Part shown: positions 1 to 9,071 of the stretch, piece after piece | Numbering within the stretch: the first letter of the stretch is position 1 | Layout: each line of letters starts with the position of its first letter | From: CAIVAT01 sp038212325 | Lineage (GTDB): Bacteria > Bacteroidota > Bacteroidia > Bacteroidales > FEN-979 | DNA: 23,114 nucleotides | Assembly: GCA_038212325.1 (NCBI GenBank) | Contig: JBBQUQ010000055.1 | Location: 1-23,114, forward strand | Direction of reading: 5' to 3' | The notes under the pieces: generated by a model | Told to the model about the DNA's origin: nothing | The model's input: the letters and a program-made list of their open reading frames with translations, nothing else | Databases searched by the model: none | Translations under genes and position numbers: made by a program

Positions 1-132
1 CAACGGAGATTTCGTAGTTTAGAAATTTCATTATCATCCTGGTCGGTTACGGCCTGAACAGTTCTGAATCCTCAATGGCAAACAGTTCCCGACAGGCAAC
101 CCGATTGATACACATATAAATAAACCTTCGCC

Positions 133-1468
133 ATGCTATCAATGAACATTGATGACCACCCGGTCGATCTGCCAAACGATTTTGCTTTTACGATGAACCT
201 TAAATCTCCCGTCTTTTCTGAGATCGGGAGCTATTCTTATCCGTTCAGGATTCCTGCCACTCCCAAAAATGTGATCACCATGGGATACCGTCACCGGGTG
301 GAGAACATTGGTGATCCCTATATGACCCAGCAGGGAGCATTTCTTTGGAATGGCCTGCAACTTTTCAAAGGAACGGTAAAAGTTAAGTCGTCCAATTCAA
401 AGTTTTTTGAAGGAACAATTTTTGAATCTGAAGGTGATTTTTTCTATTCTAGGCAAAGTCTCACCCTGCAGCAATTTGACTTCGGCACCATGGAATTTGC
501 AAATCCGGCAGCCAGGTTAGCCTATATAAATTCATGTGCGAATGTCAGGTATCCATCTGCAATATTAGCTTTCCCTCAAATCAGAAATCTTACTTATTGG
601 GAAGAGTTGCCTTTCAGGCCTAGAATCATTTTTCAACATCCGTTTTTTCATCAATAATTCAACCAGTACAATCAGGTTGCTTTCCCTTGATACCATTGTA
701 AAATCAACAGGATGTACCGATCTCACCAAATCTATCATCTCATTCAGCACCGAACTGGAGGATAAAATCAAGGGATGGGACGTTAAAATGACAATTGATT
801 CTGATGATTTAGTGGCTGCAGACACTGCTATTGTTGAAAAGTTTGCGATTGACCATATCAAAGATTCTGTTCAATCGGTTGCATTATTGCCTCCCTGGCC
901 TTCGTCAGAGGTCGTTGATATGCGTTTTGTTCATGACGAAGGGATCTATTACCGGATGTTGCAGGATTTCTCCTGGCATCCGGCGCCTTCTGACATCGGC
1001 CTGGTTTCGCTGTTCACAGAGGTTCTTTATAAGGATAAAGACCAGTCCATCACAACACCGTTTTCAACCCTGTTTTCAGATAATACGACAGGGGAGGGGA
1101 TCATCGGAAATGCAATGATCAACTGGAAGGCAGTCACACCAAAACTCTTCTTCATGAAACACCAACTCGCCGGTGGATCACTGGGACAGCCAAGAGATAC
1201 CGCCAACAGTTCCACCGCTACAAAGAATCTCTTTTATAACGGAGATAACAGCCTGTTCAAAAAGAACTTTCTTAATTTCCTTGATTTTCGATTATCAACA
1301 AAGCTTGTAATCATTGTCGCACAGCTCGGTTTCAACGACCTGCGCGATTTTGACTTTTCCAAAAAATACATGTTCAGAGGGGTGAAATATCTTGTTAAGT
1401 CTATCCAGGTTACGCTGAAAAAAGACAAGATCATGCCGGCAACACTTGAGTGTTATGTTTGCGAGTAG
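133..1468 (+). pseudogene. Disrupted phage/mobile-element-type protein, two frames
   Basis: Two plus-strand open frames, 133-657 (174 aa) and 677-1468 (263 aa), look like the N- and C-terminal parts of one gene. The first begins MLSMNIDDHPVDLP and is rich in short beta-type segments. The second has no convincing start of its own (its first possible codon is a TTG). Its frame stays open upstream from about 623 and reads sensibly there (FFINNSTSTIRLLSLD), as if it continues a longer protein. Frame 1 runs into a TAA at 655-657 after a poor-looking tail. My impression, from memory and unchecked, is of a Bacteroidota prophage or mobile-element structural protein whose intact form is longer, so an internal deletion plus frameshift near 600-640 fits better than a single-base shift. 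There are no cysteine motifs, signal peptide or membrane spans. Function is unknown. Two adjacent real genes remain possible. Confidence 0.55.
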
Positions 1469-1473
1469 GTTTC

Positions 1474-2091
1474 CTAACGTTTCAAACTTCTTCTGTATAA
1501 AGTTTGTTGAAGTGTTTTGAGTTGCTCTTTAACATTTAGTTGATGTAAAGGTTCGCAACGCACTATTTCACCGCCATTTGGCACAGGATTCCACCCAAAA
1601 TTATCAATCGTTTCAAAGCTCTTTTTGATTCTGGATTTTATAAGCTCCAAACTTCTTAATTCGGCATAGGATTCACGATGCCGTTGTAATGCTTGAAGTG
1701 AGCTTGCAATAATCCTGAGATTATCTGCAATACTTTTAATGTTTGCCATAATCCTGTATTGCTCATATTCTATGACTACATTTTCCTGTAATCGATCAAT
1801 TTCTGCAAAGCCCTGACGAATCTTTCTTTCGTTTGCCGATTGCTCTTGGTTTATATTGAAATAGAACCAGTTCGTTTTATAGTGCCGATAAAGTTCGATC
1901 GAAATATCATTAAAGATATAGAGGGCATCGTTCAGCTCATCATTGATGACCGTTTGAAAAGCAATTGCATGCTTTTGATTTTTGAAAGATATTTCAGTTT
2001 TTCATGCAATGAGTATACGCCAGCGGTTCTGATCGATTTTCATACTGTGACCATCAGGAGGTATAATATTTTTGAATTCTATTTTTTTCAT
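1474..2091 (-). pseudogene. Unknown gene with in-frame stop at codon 30
   Basis: Reading the minus strand from ATG at 2091 gives one continuous frame to a TAG at 1476-1474, broken only by a TGA at 2004-2002 (codon 30). After the TGA the frame is open for about 175 codons and looks like real protein: mixed polar/hydrophobic helix-like sequence with runs such as ELNDALYIFNDISIELYRHY and NWFYFNINQEQSANERK. No ATG, GTG or TTG occurs between the TGA and an internal ATG at 1749, so the only conventional restart would yield a 91-residue C-terminal fragment. The tail is basic (YRRSLKR). TGA is an ordinary stop elsewhere here (for example 22141-22143), so recoding is unlikely; a nonsense mutation or a base-call error is likelier. 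I recognise no family. It converges on the broken mobile-type gene with 5 nt between, suggesting both belong to a decaying accessory segment. Confidence 0.6.
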
Positions 2092-2129
2092 ATCAAATTA
2101 TCAAGCAATTAGTAATTACTTTTAATCAA

Positions 2130-2289
2130 TTGATAATCAAATTTATAATGTCATTTTAGGCGGTTACCCGGAGGTTATTCTCCCGCTATTCTATGTTGAT
2201 TATCAGTAATATGTGGCGATTCGTCTGCAAAGATAAGGAAAAACCCCGGAGTATGACAGCTTTTAAAAATATAAGTGCTTGATAATCAA
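2130..2289. repeat. Three copies of TTGATWATCAR
   Basis: Near-palindromic 11-mers: TTGATAATCAA at 2130-2140, TTGATTATCAG at 2196-2206 and TTGATAATCAA at 2279-2289. Starts are 66 and 83 bp apart. The half-site TTGAT/ATCAA around one central base resembles a small operator, but the AT-rich background raises the chance of coincidence. They flank the candidate minus-strand promoter at 2228-2235. Confidence 0.35.
2228..2235 (-). promoter_or_regulatory. Candidate -7 box TATCTTTG
   Basis: The minus strand reads TATCTTTG, matching the Bacteroidota -7 consensus TAnnTTTG. It faces the interrupted gene starting at 2091 and would leave a leader of roughly 135-140 nt. No clear TTTG -33 element is seen at the expected distance. 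Confidence 0.35.
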
Positions 2290-2351
2290 TATAAGTATTT
2301 TACTAATTTGTCTTATAATTAATATTATGTTAAATACCAAATTTAAAAATA

Positions 2352-2389
2352 TCAGGAGACCATCCCGTAAAGCAAGACGAATCTCCTGA
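2352..2389 (-). terminator. Hairpin after TPR gene
   Basis: An 8-bp perfect inverted repeat (TCAGGAGA at 2352-2359, TCTCCTGA at 2382-2389) with a 22-nt loop lies 15 nt past the TPR stop codon. On the minus strand the second arm is followed by an A/T-rich run containing ATTTTT, so it could act as an intrinsic terminator. The long loop weakens the call. Confidence 0.45.
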
Positions 2390-2403
2390 AAATCCCAACT
2401 GCC

Positions 2404-3591
2404 CTATTTCTTCTGAGCAGCGTTTATCAGTTCCTGTACGGCTTTCACCTTATCAGGTTTGTTGGTTCGGGAATAAATTTGTTTTAAGGTAAACAACGTA
2501 TTAACATCATTCGGTTGAAGTTCGGTTGCTTTTTCCAGGTATGGCAATGCTTTTTCGAGATATGTATCCGCTTCTTTTTTCAACTTATCAAACTGAGCAG
2601 TTGCTTCAAGTGGCAATTTTGTTGCCTCCTCATTGATGCCGGCAGCTTTGTTGACATACAGTGCCCCCAGGTTGTAATTTCCTTCAAAATAATCTGGATT
2701 CAACCGTATTGATTTGGAATACGCACTCACAGCGTTGTTAAACGCTTCCTGACGCTCCGCAATTGTTTTGCTGGTGTCGTTCGAAATATTATCGTAAATG
2801 GTCCCAAGTGCAAACGCTACCGAATAGTTGGTCGAATCCTTGGCCATCGCCTCCTTAAGGTTTCTCAAGGCCTTTGGCGTGTCATTGAATGTCAGATAAA
2901 TATTTGTCTCTGCAAGAAATAACCGAAGGTCATTCGGGTATTCCTGTTGCCCCATACGCACATATTTCAGCGCATTTGATGAATCTTTATCCTGGCGATA
3001 TACATCTGATAATGTAATATATAAGGCTTGCGATTTATAGTTTGCTTTTAATAATTTAAGATAATATTGCTTTGATGCCTCTTTTTCATTTGCCAGGGAA
3101 GCACAGGTTGCTGCATTTAATAGTCCTAAAGTATCAGAAACATTGGCGAGTTCCAGCACCTCTGCCCCATTGCCAAAGTTGTTCATGGCATCCTTGTACT
3201 GTTTGTTGTTGTAGTTCTCAACCGCCAGGTTGTAATAGTTGTTTCGCTGCCAATTCAATTTTGCCAGAATGTCATCGTAATATTCCTTTTTAGGATCAAA
3301 TTCAATGGCCTTTCGATATGAATCCAATGCTTTGGTAAGTGGATCAGGATCCAAGGCCTTGTATTTTTCATCTTTGGAGTTGGAGATTTCGAGGTATACA
3401 TTCCCACGGATAAACCAGGCTTTGGCATCCGTAGCGGTGCTGGGATCCAATACACACTGATTGATAGCTTCCATAGCTTTATCTAATTTTCCGTCTTTAA
3501 GATAATTAGATGCGGTCTGTCGAACACTTTTCTGTCCAAATGCAAGGGTAAAGGATGTCACCAGGACTAAAACTAAGGCAATTTTTTTCAT
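2404..3591 (-). CDS. Secreted tetratricopeptide repeat protein
   Basis: A 395-residue protein with an N-terminal signal peptide (MKKIALVLVLV..., likely cleaved after AFG at about residue 19), so probably periplasmic. The rest is helical repeat sequence with several TPR-like units: spaced A/Y/G residues and endings such as 'FDPKK', 'YPNDLRL', 'LNPDYFEGNYNLGALY' and 'LQPNDVNTLF'. TPRs are protein-binding scaffolds, and no catalytic motif is visible. I chose ATG at 3591 rather than the in-frame TTG at 3639: the extra 16 residues would spoil the signal peptide, and that TTG is the last three bases of a TATATTTG promoter box. It lies downstream of gyrA on the same strand, with 90 nt between and a probable promoter of its own. 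The specific role is unknown; a cell-envelope assembly or stress role is a guess from the fold and location. Confidence 0.85.
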   Translation of the reverse strand: MKKIALVLVLVTSFTLAFGQKSVRQTASNYLKDGKLDKAMEAINQCVLDPSTATDAKAWFIRGNVYLEISNSKDEKYKALDPDPLTKALDSYRKAIEFDPKKEYYDDILAKLNWQRNNYYNLAVENYNNKQYKDAMNNFGNGAEVLELANVSDTLGLLNAATCASLANEKEASKQYYLKLLKANYKSQALYITLSDVYRQDKDSSNALKYVRMGQQEYPNDLRLFLAETNIYLTFNDTPKALRNLKEAMAKDSTNYSVAFALGTIYDNISNDTSKTIAERQEAFNNAVSAYSKSIRLNPDYFEGNYNLGALYVNKAAGINEEATKLPLEATAQFDKLKKEADTYLEKALPYLEKATELQPNDVNTLFTLKQIYSRTNKPDKVKAVQELINAAQKK

Positions 3592-3636
3592 CGTTTTGAT
3601 TATTAAGATGATACTTCCGAGTTGATTTTTAGCCGG

Positions 3637-3644
3637 CAAATATA
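3637..3644 (-). promoter_or_regulatory. Candidate -7 box TATATTTG before TPR gene
   Basis: The minus strand reads TATATTTG, matching TAnnTTTG. It lies 45 nt upstream of the ATG at 3591, giving a leader of about 40 nt. It overlaps the TTG that would otherwise extend the TPR frame. No clear -33 TTTG is present. Confidence 0.45.
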
Positions 3645-3681
3645 AAAAAAACCAGCTGATTATATGCTACTTAGGGGTGAA

Positions 3682-6264
3682 TTAATTTTCAGTTTCAGGC
3701 GAATCTGTTTTATCATTCACAATTGGCCTTTCATCCTGATCTGTAAAACTATCTTCAAAACCCGGTTGGATTCCTGCATTCTCTTCGTCACCGGAAACCG
3801 TTGCCTCCTCCACATCGACTTTCGCAACGGCAGCGATGGAATCACCCTCATCAATTTTGATCAGGCGCACGCCCTGCGTGGCGCGACCGATTACACGCAG
3901 ATTTGCAACCGCCATGCGGATGATAACGCCGGATCGGTTTATGATCATAAGGTCATCACTGTCGGTAACATCTTTCACTGCGATCACCGCACCGGTTTTA
4001 TCAGTAATGTTCAATGTTTTCACACCTTTACCACCCCGGTTGGTGATTCGGTAGTCATCCAGGTCGGATCTCTTCCCATAACCCTTTTCAGAAACAACCA
4101 GGACCTCACATTTTTTATCCAGTGGAATGCAAATCATCCCAATAACTTCGTTGTCGGTACCAGTGAATGAAATCCCGCGAACGCCTGCAGCATTTCGTCC
4201 CATCGGCCTTACTGTTTTTTCATTAAACCTGATCGCCCGACCGGATTTTAATGCCATAACAACCTCATCGGTTCCCTGGGTTAACTTTGCCTCAAGCAAC
4301 TGATCTCCTTCATTAATGGTAATGGCATTGATCCCATTCTGACGAGGACGCGAATAGGCCTCCAAAGAGGTTTTTTTGATCGTTCCCTTTTTTGTGGCCA
4401 GGATAATAAAATTGGACGTGATATAATCTTCGTCTTTAAGATTTTTAACATTAATGAAAGCCCTCACCTTATCATCCGGGTCAATATTTATCAGATTCTG
4501 AATGGCTCTTCCTTTAGAAGTTTTTCCACCTTCAGGGATTTCATAAACTCTCAGCCAGAAGCATTTACCCTTTTCAGTAAAGAACAGCAGGTAGTTGTGA
4601 TTTGTGGCAACAAACAGATGTTCAAGAAAATCCTCATCCCTGATCTCAGTTCCTTTTACACCTCGTCCTCCCCTGTTCTGCACACGGTATTCAGTAAGCG
4701 GGGTCCGCTTGATATAGCCCATATGCGAAATCGTAATCACAACATTTTCATCAGGTATCGTATCTTCAATCCTGAAGTCAGAAGCAGCATAAACGATCTG
4801 CGACCTTGGCTCATCTCCGAATTTCTCCTTTATCTCCTTCAGTTCGTCTTTAATGATATTCATTCTCATTGATTCATCGGCCAATATACTGTTCAGAAAA
4901 TCAATGAGCTTCATCAATTCAGCATACTCATCTTTTATTTTATCGCGCTCCAGTCCGGTCAACCGTTGCAAACGCATATCCAAAATGGCCTTGGCCTGGA
5001 TCTCACTTAGGCCGAAGTTTGCCATTAATCCTGCCCTTGCTTCATCCGGCGTTTGCGACGCCCTGATCAGGGCGATAACTGCATCCAGGTTGTCGAGTGC
5101 AATAAGTAACCCTTCAAGAATATGAGCCCTTTTAAGCGCCTCTGAAAGGTCATGTTTTGTCCTCCGGATAACTACTTCATGGCGGTGTTCCACATAATGA
5201 ACAATCATGTCCTTCAGATTCAGCGTCATTGGCCTCCCTTTGACCAGGGCTATGTTGTTAACATTAAACGAAGTCTGCAAGGCGGTCATCTGGTATAGCT
5301 TGTTCAGCACTACGTTTGTAATGGCTTCGCGCTTGAGTTCATAGACAATGCGCACACCGTTGCGGTCCGACTCATCACGTATATCGGATATGCCTTCTAT
5401 CTTTTTATCATTAACAAGATCGGCGGTCTTCTTGATCATTTCAGCCTTGTTGACCTGATATGGCACAGAGTTCACAATAATACGCTCCCGACCATGGTCA
5501 CCCTGCTCAATTTTCGTCTCCCCGCGGATAACAATCCTGCCCCGTCCGGTTTCAAACGCATCCTTTACGCCATCATATCCGTATATTATGCCCCCGGTCG
5601 GAAAATCCGGAGCTTTGATATATTGCATCAGTTCCGGGATCGTTATCGCCCTGTTGTCGATGTATGCAATTATTCCGTCAACGACCTCACTCAGGTTATG
5701 CGGCGCCATGTTTGTAGCCATTCCGACGGCAATTCCTGATGCCCCATTTATCAGCAGATTTGGAATGCGGGAAGGCATTACGGTTGGCTCCTTGAGGGTA
5801 TCATCAAAATTCAACTGGTAGTCAACGGTATCTTTTTCGATATCGGCAACCATCTCTTCTGCGATTTTCTGAAGACGTGCCTCTGTATACCTCATGGCTG
5901 CCGGACTGTCCCCATCCATGGAGCCAAAGTTCCCCTGACCGTCGACAAGCGGATAACGTAAACTCCAGTCCTGCGCCATCCTGACCATGGCGTCATATAC
6001 AGAGGTATCGCCATGAGGATGAAATTTTCCAAGCACCTCCCCTACGATCCTTGCCGATTTTTTATAGGCCCTGTTTGATAGAACGCCCAACTCATACATG
6101 CCAAACAAAACACGCCTGTGAACCGGTTTCAAACCGTCTCTGACATCTGGTAAAGCCCTTTGAACAATCACCGACATTGAATAATCAATGTAGGCAGTTT
6201 TCATCTGATTTTCAATACTAACCTGAACTATTTTTTCTCCTGATTCAGTTCCATCTATCTCCAT
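3682..6264 (-). CDS. gyrA: DNA gyrase subunit A
   Basis: The breakage-reunion subunit of gyrase, which acts as A2B2 to introduce negative supercoils. It is 860 residues, normal for the family. The catalytic tyrosine is Y126 in AAMRYTE. The quinolone-resistance region reads HPHGDTSVYD, with Thr87 and Asp91 at the positions of E. coli Ser83 and Asp87. A canonical-type GyrA box (QNRGGRG, 529-535) opens the C-terminal DNA-wrapping beta-pinwheel, whose later blades repeat the NRGGKG theme. This argues for GyrA rather than ParC. The last 35 or so residues are acidic and probably disordered, as in many gyrases. The gene is divergent from clpC with 257 bp between; gyrB is not in the window. Translation starts at ATG 6264, and no stronger upstream alternative is visible. 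Confidence 0.97.
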   Translation of the reverse strand: MEIDGTESGEKIVQVSIENQMKTAYIDYSMSVIVQRALPDVRDGLKPVHRRVLFGMYELGVLSNRAYKKSARIVGEVLGKFHPHGDTSVYDAMVRMAQDWSLRYPLVDGQGNFGSMDGDSPAAMRYTEARLQKIAEEMVADIEKDTVDYQLNFDDTLKEPTVMPSRIPNLLINGASGIAVGMATNMAPHNLSEVVDGIIAYIDNRAITIPELMQYIKAPDFPTGGIIYGYDGVKDAFETGRGRIVIRGETKIEQGDHGRERIIVNSVPYQVNKAEMIKKTADLVNDKKIEGISDIRDESDRNGVRIVYELKREAITNVVLNKLYQMTALQTSFNVNNIALVKGRPMTLNLKDMIVHYVEHRHEVVIRRTKHDLSEALKRAHILEGLLIALDNLDAVIALIRASQTPDEARAGLMANFGLSEIQAKAILDMRLQRLTGLERDKIKDEYAELMKLIDFLNSILADESMRMNIIKDELKEIKEKFGDEPRSQIVYAASDFRIEDTIPDENVVITISHMGYIKRTPLTEYRVQNRGGRGVKGTEIRDEDFLEHLFVATNHNYLLFFTEKGKCFWLRVYEIPEGGKTSKGRAIQNLINIDPDDKVRAFINVKNLKDEDYITSNFIILATKKGTIKKTSLEAYSRPRQNGINAITINEGDQLLEAKLTQGTDEVVMALKSGRAIRFNEKTVRPMGRNAAGVRGISFTGTDNEVIGMICIPLDKKCEVLVVSEKGYGKRSDLDDYRITNRGGKGVKTLNITDKTGAVIAVKDVTDSDDLMIINRSGVIIRMAVANLRVIGRATQGVRLIKIDEGDSIAAVAKVDVEEATVSGDEENAGIQPGFEDSFTDQDERPIVNDKTDSPETEN

Positions 6265-6433
6265 AACGTATTTGTCTGATATTCAAATAAGTAAAATAAT
6301 TTTAATTATGTTACGAAGATAACAAAAAACACGATTGCCCACACCAGGCAACCTCTATTTATTTTCGTGTCTTACTAACATGGAAATGTTAATAAATAAT
6401 GATCATTTAGCACATATCTGGTGATACTAATCG

Positions 6434-6441
6434 TATTTTTG
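6434..6441 (+). promoter_or_regulatory. Candidate -7 box TATTTTTG before clpC
   Basis: TATTTTTG fits TAnnTTTG and would leave a leader of about 75 nt before the clpC ATG at 6522. No clear -33 element is visible. The sequence is T-rich and other near-matches occur (for example 6456-6464 with a 3-nt spacer), so the call is weak. I see no CIRCE-type or CtsR-type repeat in the gap. Confidence 0.3.
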
Positions 6442-6521
6442 GATGTTTTGACAATTTTACCGTTTGCAAGAGTGGTTCGATTTTTGTCAATTACCAGAAT
6501 TAATTTGAAATTGTCTGTTTT

Positions 6522-9071
6522 ATGGAAGCAAAATTCTCTCAACGTGTTAAAGACGTTTTAATATATAGCCGGGAAGAGGCCCAGCGGCTGGGCAATGATT
6601 ATATCGGCCTTGAGCATCTGTTACTTGGCATTATCAGGGAAGGTGAAGGTTTGGCAATCAGGATTCTGCGAAATCTTGGCGTTGACCTTTCTGAAGTCAG
6701 GAAAAAAGTTGAGCAGGCTGTTAAAAGTCATAAGGAAAAAAATCCCGGCGGTGAAAACCTGCCATTGATCAAGCAGGCAGAACGTGCCCTGAAAATAACC
6801 TACCTGGAAGCAAAACTGTTCAACAGCGAACTGATCGGCACGGAACATTTGTTGCTTGCCATTCTCAAAGATGAGAACAACCTTGTCACAAAGACCTTTC
6901 AGGGTTATGGCGTAAGTTACGACATGATTAAGGATGAACTGAAGGCAATCCTTACCCAGAAAAGCGATGAAACCCGGTTTGATCCCATGGATATCCTACC
7001 CAAGGATGAAGACGATGAAGATCCGGACGAAGGGGGGAAAAACTTTAGCACCAGCCAGAAAAAGCCCCAGGATTCAAAATCAAAGACGCCGGTCCTTGAT
7101 AATTTTGGCCGCGATATTACCAAGGCTGCCGAAGAAGGCCGCCTCGACCCGATTGTCGGCCGCGAAAAAGAATTGCAGCGCATAGCGCAGATCCTTAGCC
7201 GGCGCAAGAAAAACAACCCGATATTAATCGGTGAGCCCGGAGTTGGAAAATCAGCCATCGCAGAGGGGCTGGCCCTCAGAATTGTGCAACGGAAAGTCGC
7301 CCGTTCACTTTTCAACAAACGTCTGGTATCTTTAGACCTCGCCTCGCTGGTTGCCGGCACCAAATACCGCGGCCAGTTTGAAGAGAGGATGAAAGCCGTC
7401 CTGAATGAACTGGAGAAGAATCCCAACATCATTGTCTTCATTGATGAGATACATACCATTGTGGGAGCGGGCAATGCCTCAGGGTCACTTGATGCATCAA
7501 ACATGTTTAAGCCTGCGCTGGCCCGCGGTGACATACAATGCATAGGAGCAACCACGCTGGATGAATACCGGCAATACATAGAGAAAGACGGGGCTCTTGA
7601 ACGCAGGTTCCAGAAAGTGCTGGTTGATCCGACATCACCGGAGGAAACGGTCGAAATCCTTCACAACATCAAGGAAAAATATGAGGATCATCACCTTGTA
7701 ACCTATACCGACGATGCCATAAAGGCATGTGTCGCTTTGACAAACCGGTATATAACCGATCGCTATCTCCCTGACAAGGCCATTGATGCGCTGGATGAAG
7801 CCGGTGCCCGCGTCCATATTTCAAATATCAATGTCCCCCAGGAAATTATTGATGCTGAAAACCAGATCGAAGAGACCAGGAAGCAAAAAATGCTGGCAAT
7901 CAACAGTCAAAAATTCGAGGAAGCCGCTGATTTACGCGATTCAGAGCGTAAACTGCAGGACAACCTTGAGCGAGAGAAAAAGCGTTGGGAGGAAAGTGCA
8001 AAACTGAACAGGCAAACTGTTGCAGAGGAAAATGTGGCAGAAGTTGTGGCCATGATGACCGGGATACCAGTTCAACGTATTGCGAAAAATGAGAGCGACC
8101 GCCTCGTTAATATGGAGGCCGAACTGGAAAATTCGGTGATCGGCCAGAATGAGGCCATCAAAAAGGTTGTTAAGGCAATCCGTCGCAACCGGGCGGGTTT
8201 GAAGGATCCCAATAAACCGATCGGTACATTTATCTTTCTTGGGCCTACCGGGGTTGGTAAAACACACCTTGCAAAAGTTTTGTCAAAATACTTGTTTGAT
8301 ACTGAGGATGCACTGGTGCGTGTTGACATGAGCGAATACATGGAGAAATTCGCTGTTTCACGTCTCATCGGAGCCCCTCCGGGATATGTTGGGTATGAGG
8401 AAGGCGGACAACTGACAGAAAAAATTCGCCGCCGCCCCTATTCTGTTGTTTTACTTGATGAAATTGAAAAAGCCCATCCCGATGTATTTCACCTGTTGCT
8501 TCAGGTTCTTGATGATGGAATGCTGACCGATAGTTTCGGGCGCCGCGTAGATTTTAAAAACACCATCGTGATCATGACATCCAATATTGGTTCTCGCCAG
8601 CTGAAGGATTTCGGTCAGGGTGTCGGGTTCGCCACATCAGCAAAACAGGCTGCCAGCAGCGAACATGCCCGGGGAGTGATTGAAAATGCGCTAAAGAAAG
8701 CATTCGCGCCTGAATTTATCAACCGGATCGATGATATTGTCATATTCGATTCACTGGAACGTGAGGATATTCACAAAATCATCGATATTGAACTTCAACA
8801 TGTGTTTAAAAGAACAACTGACCTTGGTTATCACATTGTTATCACTGCAGCTGCGAAAGATTATATCGCTGAAAAAGGTTGGGATGCCCAGTTTGGCGCA
8901 CGCCCACTAAAACGAGCAATTCAAAAATATGTGGAGGATACTCTTGCAGAGGAGATCATCAAAACAAAAATTGCTGAAAGTGACGTAATTACCATTGACT
9001 ATATCCCTGAGAACGATGAAATTGCGGTTAGGGTTACAACCATTGATAAACCTGGATCTGAATTGATTTAA
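6522..9071 (+). CDS. clpC: ATP-dependent Clp protease ATPase ClpC
   Basis: An Hsp100 unfoldase that feeds substrates to the ClpP peptidase. It is 849 residues with the full ClpC layout: a double Clp N-domain (about 1-145), an acidic linker (160-172), a first AAA+ module with Walker A GEPGVGKS (237-244) and Walker B FIDEI (306-310), a coiled middle region with a UVR-type motif (about 455-490), and a second AAA+ module with Walker A GPTGVGKT (574-581) and Walker B LLDEIEKAH. The UVR motif and moderate-length middle domain separate it from ClpB. The VGF tripeptide at 701-703 is the ClpP-docking loop typical of ClpC. The ATG at 6522 opens directly into the N-domain (FSQRVKDVL). The gene is probably monocistronic: it is divergent from gyrA and convergent with the acyl-CoA dehydrogenase. 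Confidence 0.96.
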   Translation: MEAKFSQRVKDVLIYSREEAQRLGNDYIGLEHLLLGIIREGEGLAIRILRNLGVDLSEVRKKVEQAVKSHKEKNPGGENLPLIKQAERALKITYLEAKLFNSELIGTEHLLLAILKDENNLVTKTFQGYGVSYDMIKDELKAILTQKSDETRFDPMDILPKDEDDEDPDEGGKNFSTSQKKPQDSKSKTPVLDNFGRDITKAAEEGRLDPIVGREKELQRIAQILSRRKKNNPILIGEPGVGKSAIAEGLALRIVQRKVARSLFNKRLVSLDLASLVAGTKYRGQFEERMKAVLNELEKNPNIIVFIDEIHTIVGAGNASGSLDASNMFKPALARGDIQCIGATTLDEYRQYIEKDGALERRFQKVLVDPTSPEETVEILHNIKEKYEDHHLVTYTDDAIKACVALTNRYITDRYLPDKAIDALDEAGARVHISNINVPQEIIDAENQIEETRKQKMLAINSQKFEEAADLRDSERKLQDNLEREKKRWEESAKLNRQTVAEENVAEVVAMMTGIPVQRIAKNESDRLVNMEAELENSVIGQNEAIKKVVKAIRRNRAGLKDPNKPIGTFIFLGPTGVGKTHLAKVLSKYLFDTEDALVRVDMSEYMEKFAVSRLIGAPPGYVGYEEGGQLTEKIRRRPYSVVLLDEIEKAHPDVFHLLLQVLDDGMLTDSFGRRVDFKNTIVIMTSNIGSRQLKDFGQGVGFATSAKQAASSEHARGVIENALKKAFAPEFINRIDDIVIFDSLEREDIHKIIDIELQHVFKRTTDLGYHIVITAAAKDYIAEKGWDAQFGARPLKRAIQKYVEDTLAEEIIKTKIAESDVITIDYIPENDEIAVRVTTIDKPGSELI

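Larger units (their letters stand above)
2092..2403. other. AT-rich intergenic region
   Basis: I see no coding frame worth calling in these 312 bp between the interrupted gene and the TPR gene. The stretch is strongly AT-rich and holds three copies of a TTGAT-centred near-palindrome (2130-2140, 2196-2206, 2279-2289), a minus-strand TATCTTTG box (2228-2235) and a hairpin close to the TPR stop codon (2352-2389). Confidence 0.6.

Noticed and set aside
2002..2004. TGA as a recoded (selenocysteine or tryptophan) codon
   Set aside because: No selenocysteine-type hairpin is evident after it, no redox motif surrounds it, and TGA ends normal genes in this window.
1840..2112. 90-codon plus-strand open frame
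   Set aside because: It is antisense to the interrupted minus-strand gene, whose translation looks much more like protein; no promoter or family features were seen.
3664..4170. 168-codon plus-strand open frame opposite gyrA
   Set aside because: It is antisense to the conserved gyrA C-terminal domain and has no recognisable protein features.
6470..6500. GGTTCGATT resembling a tRNA T-arm
   Set aside because: No acceptor stem, anticodon arm or D-arm can be built around it.
6917..7579. 220-codon open frame antisense to clpC
   Set aside because: It lies wholly inside a well-conserved clpC domain; its Ser/Arg-rich composition is what antisense reading of such a gene gives.
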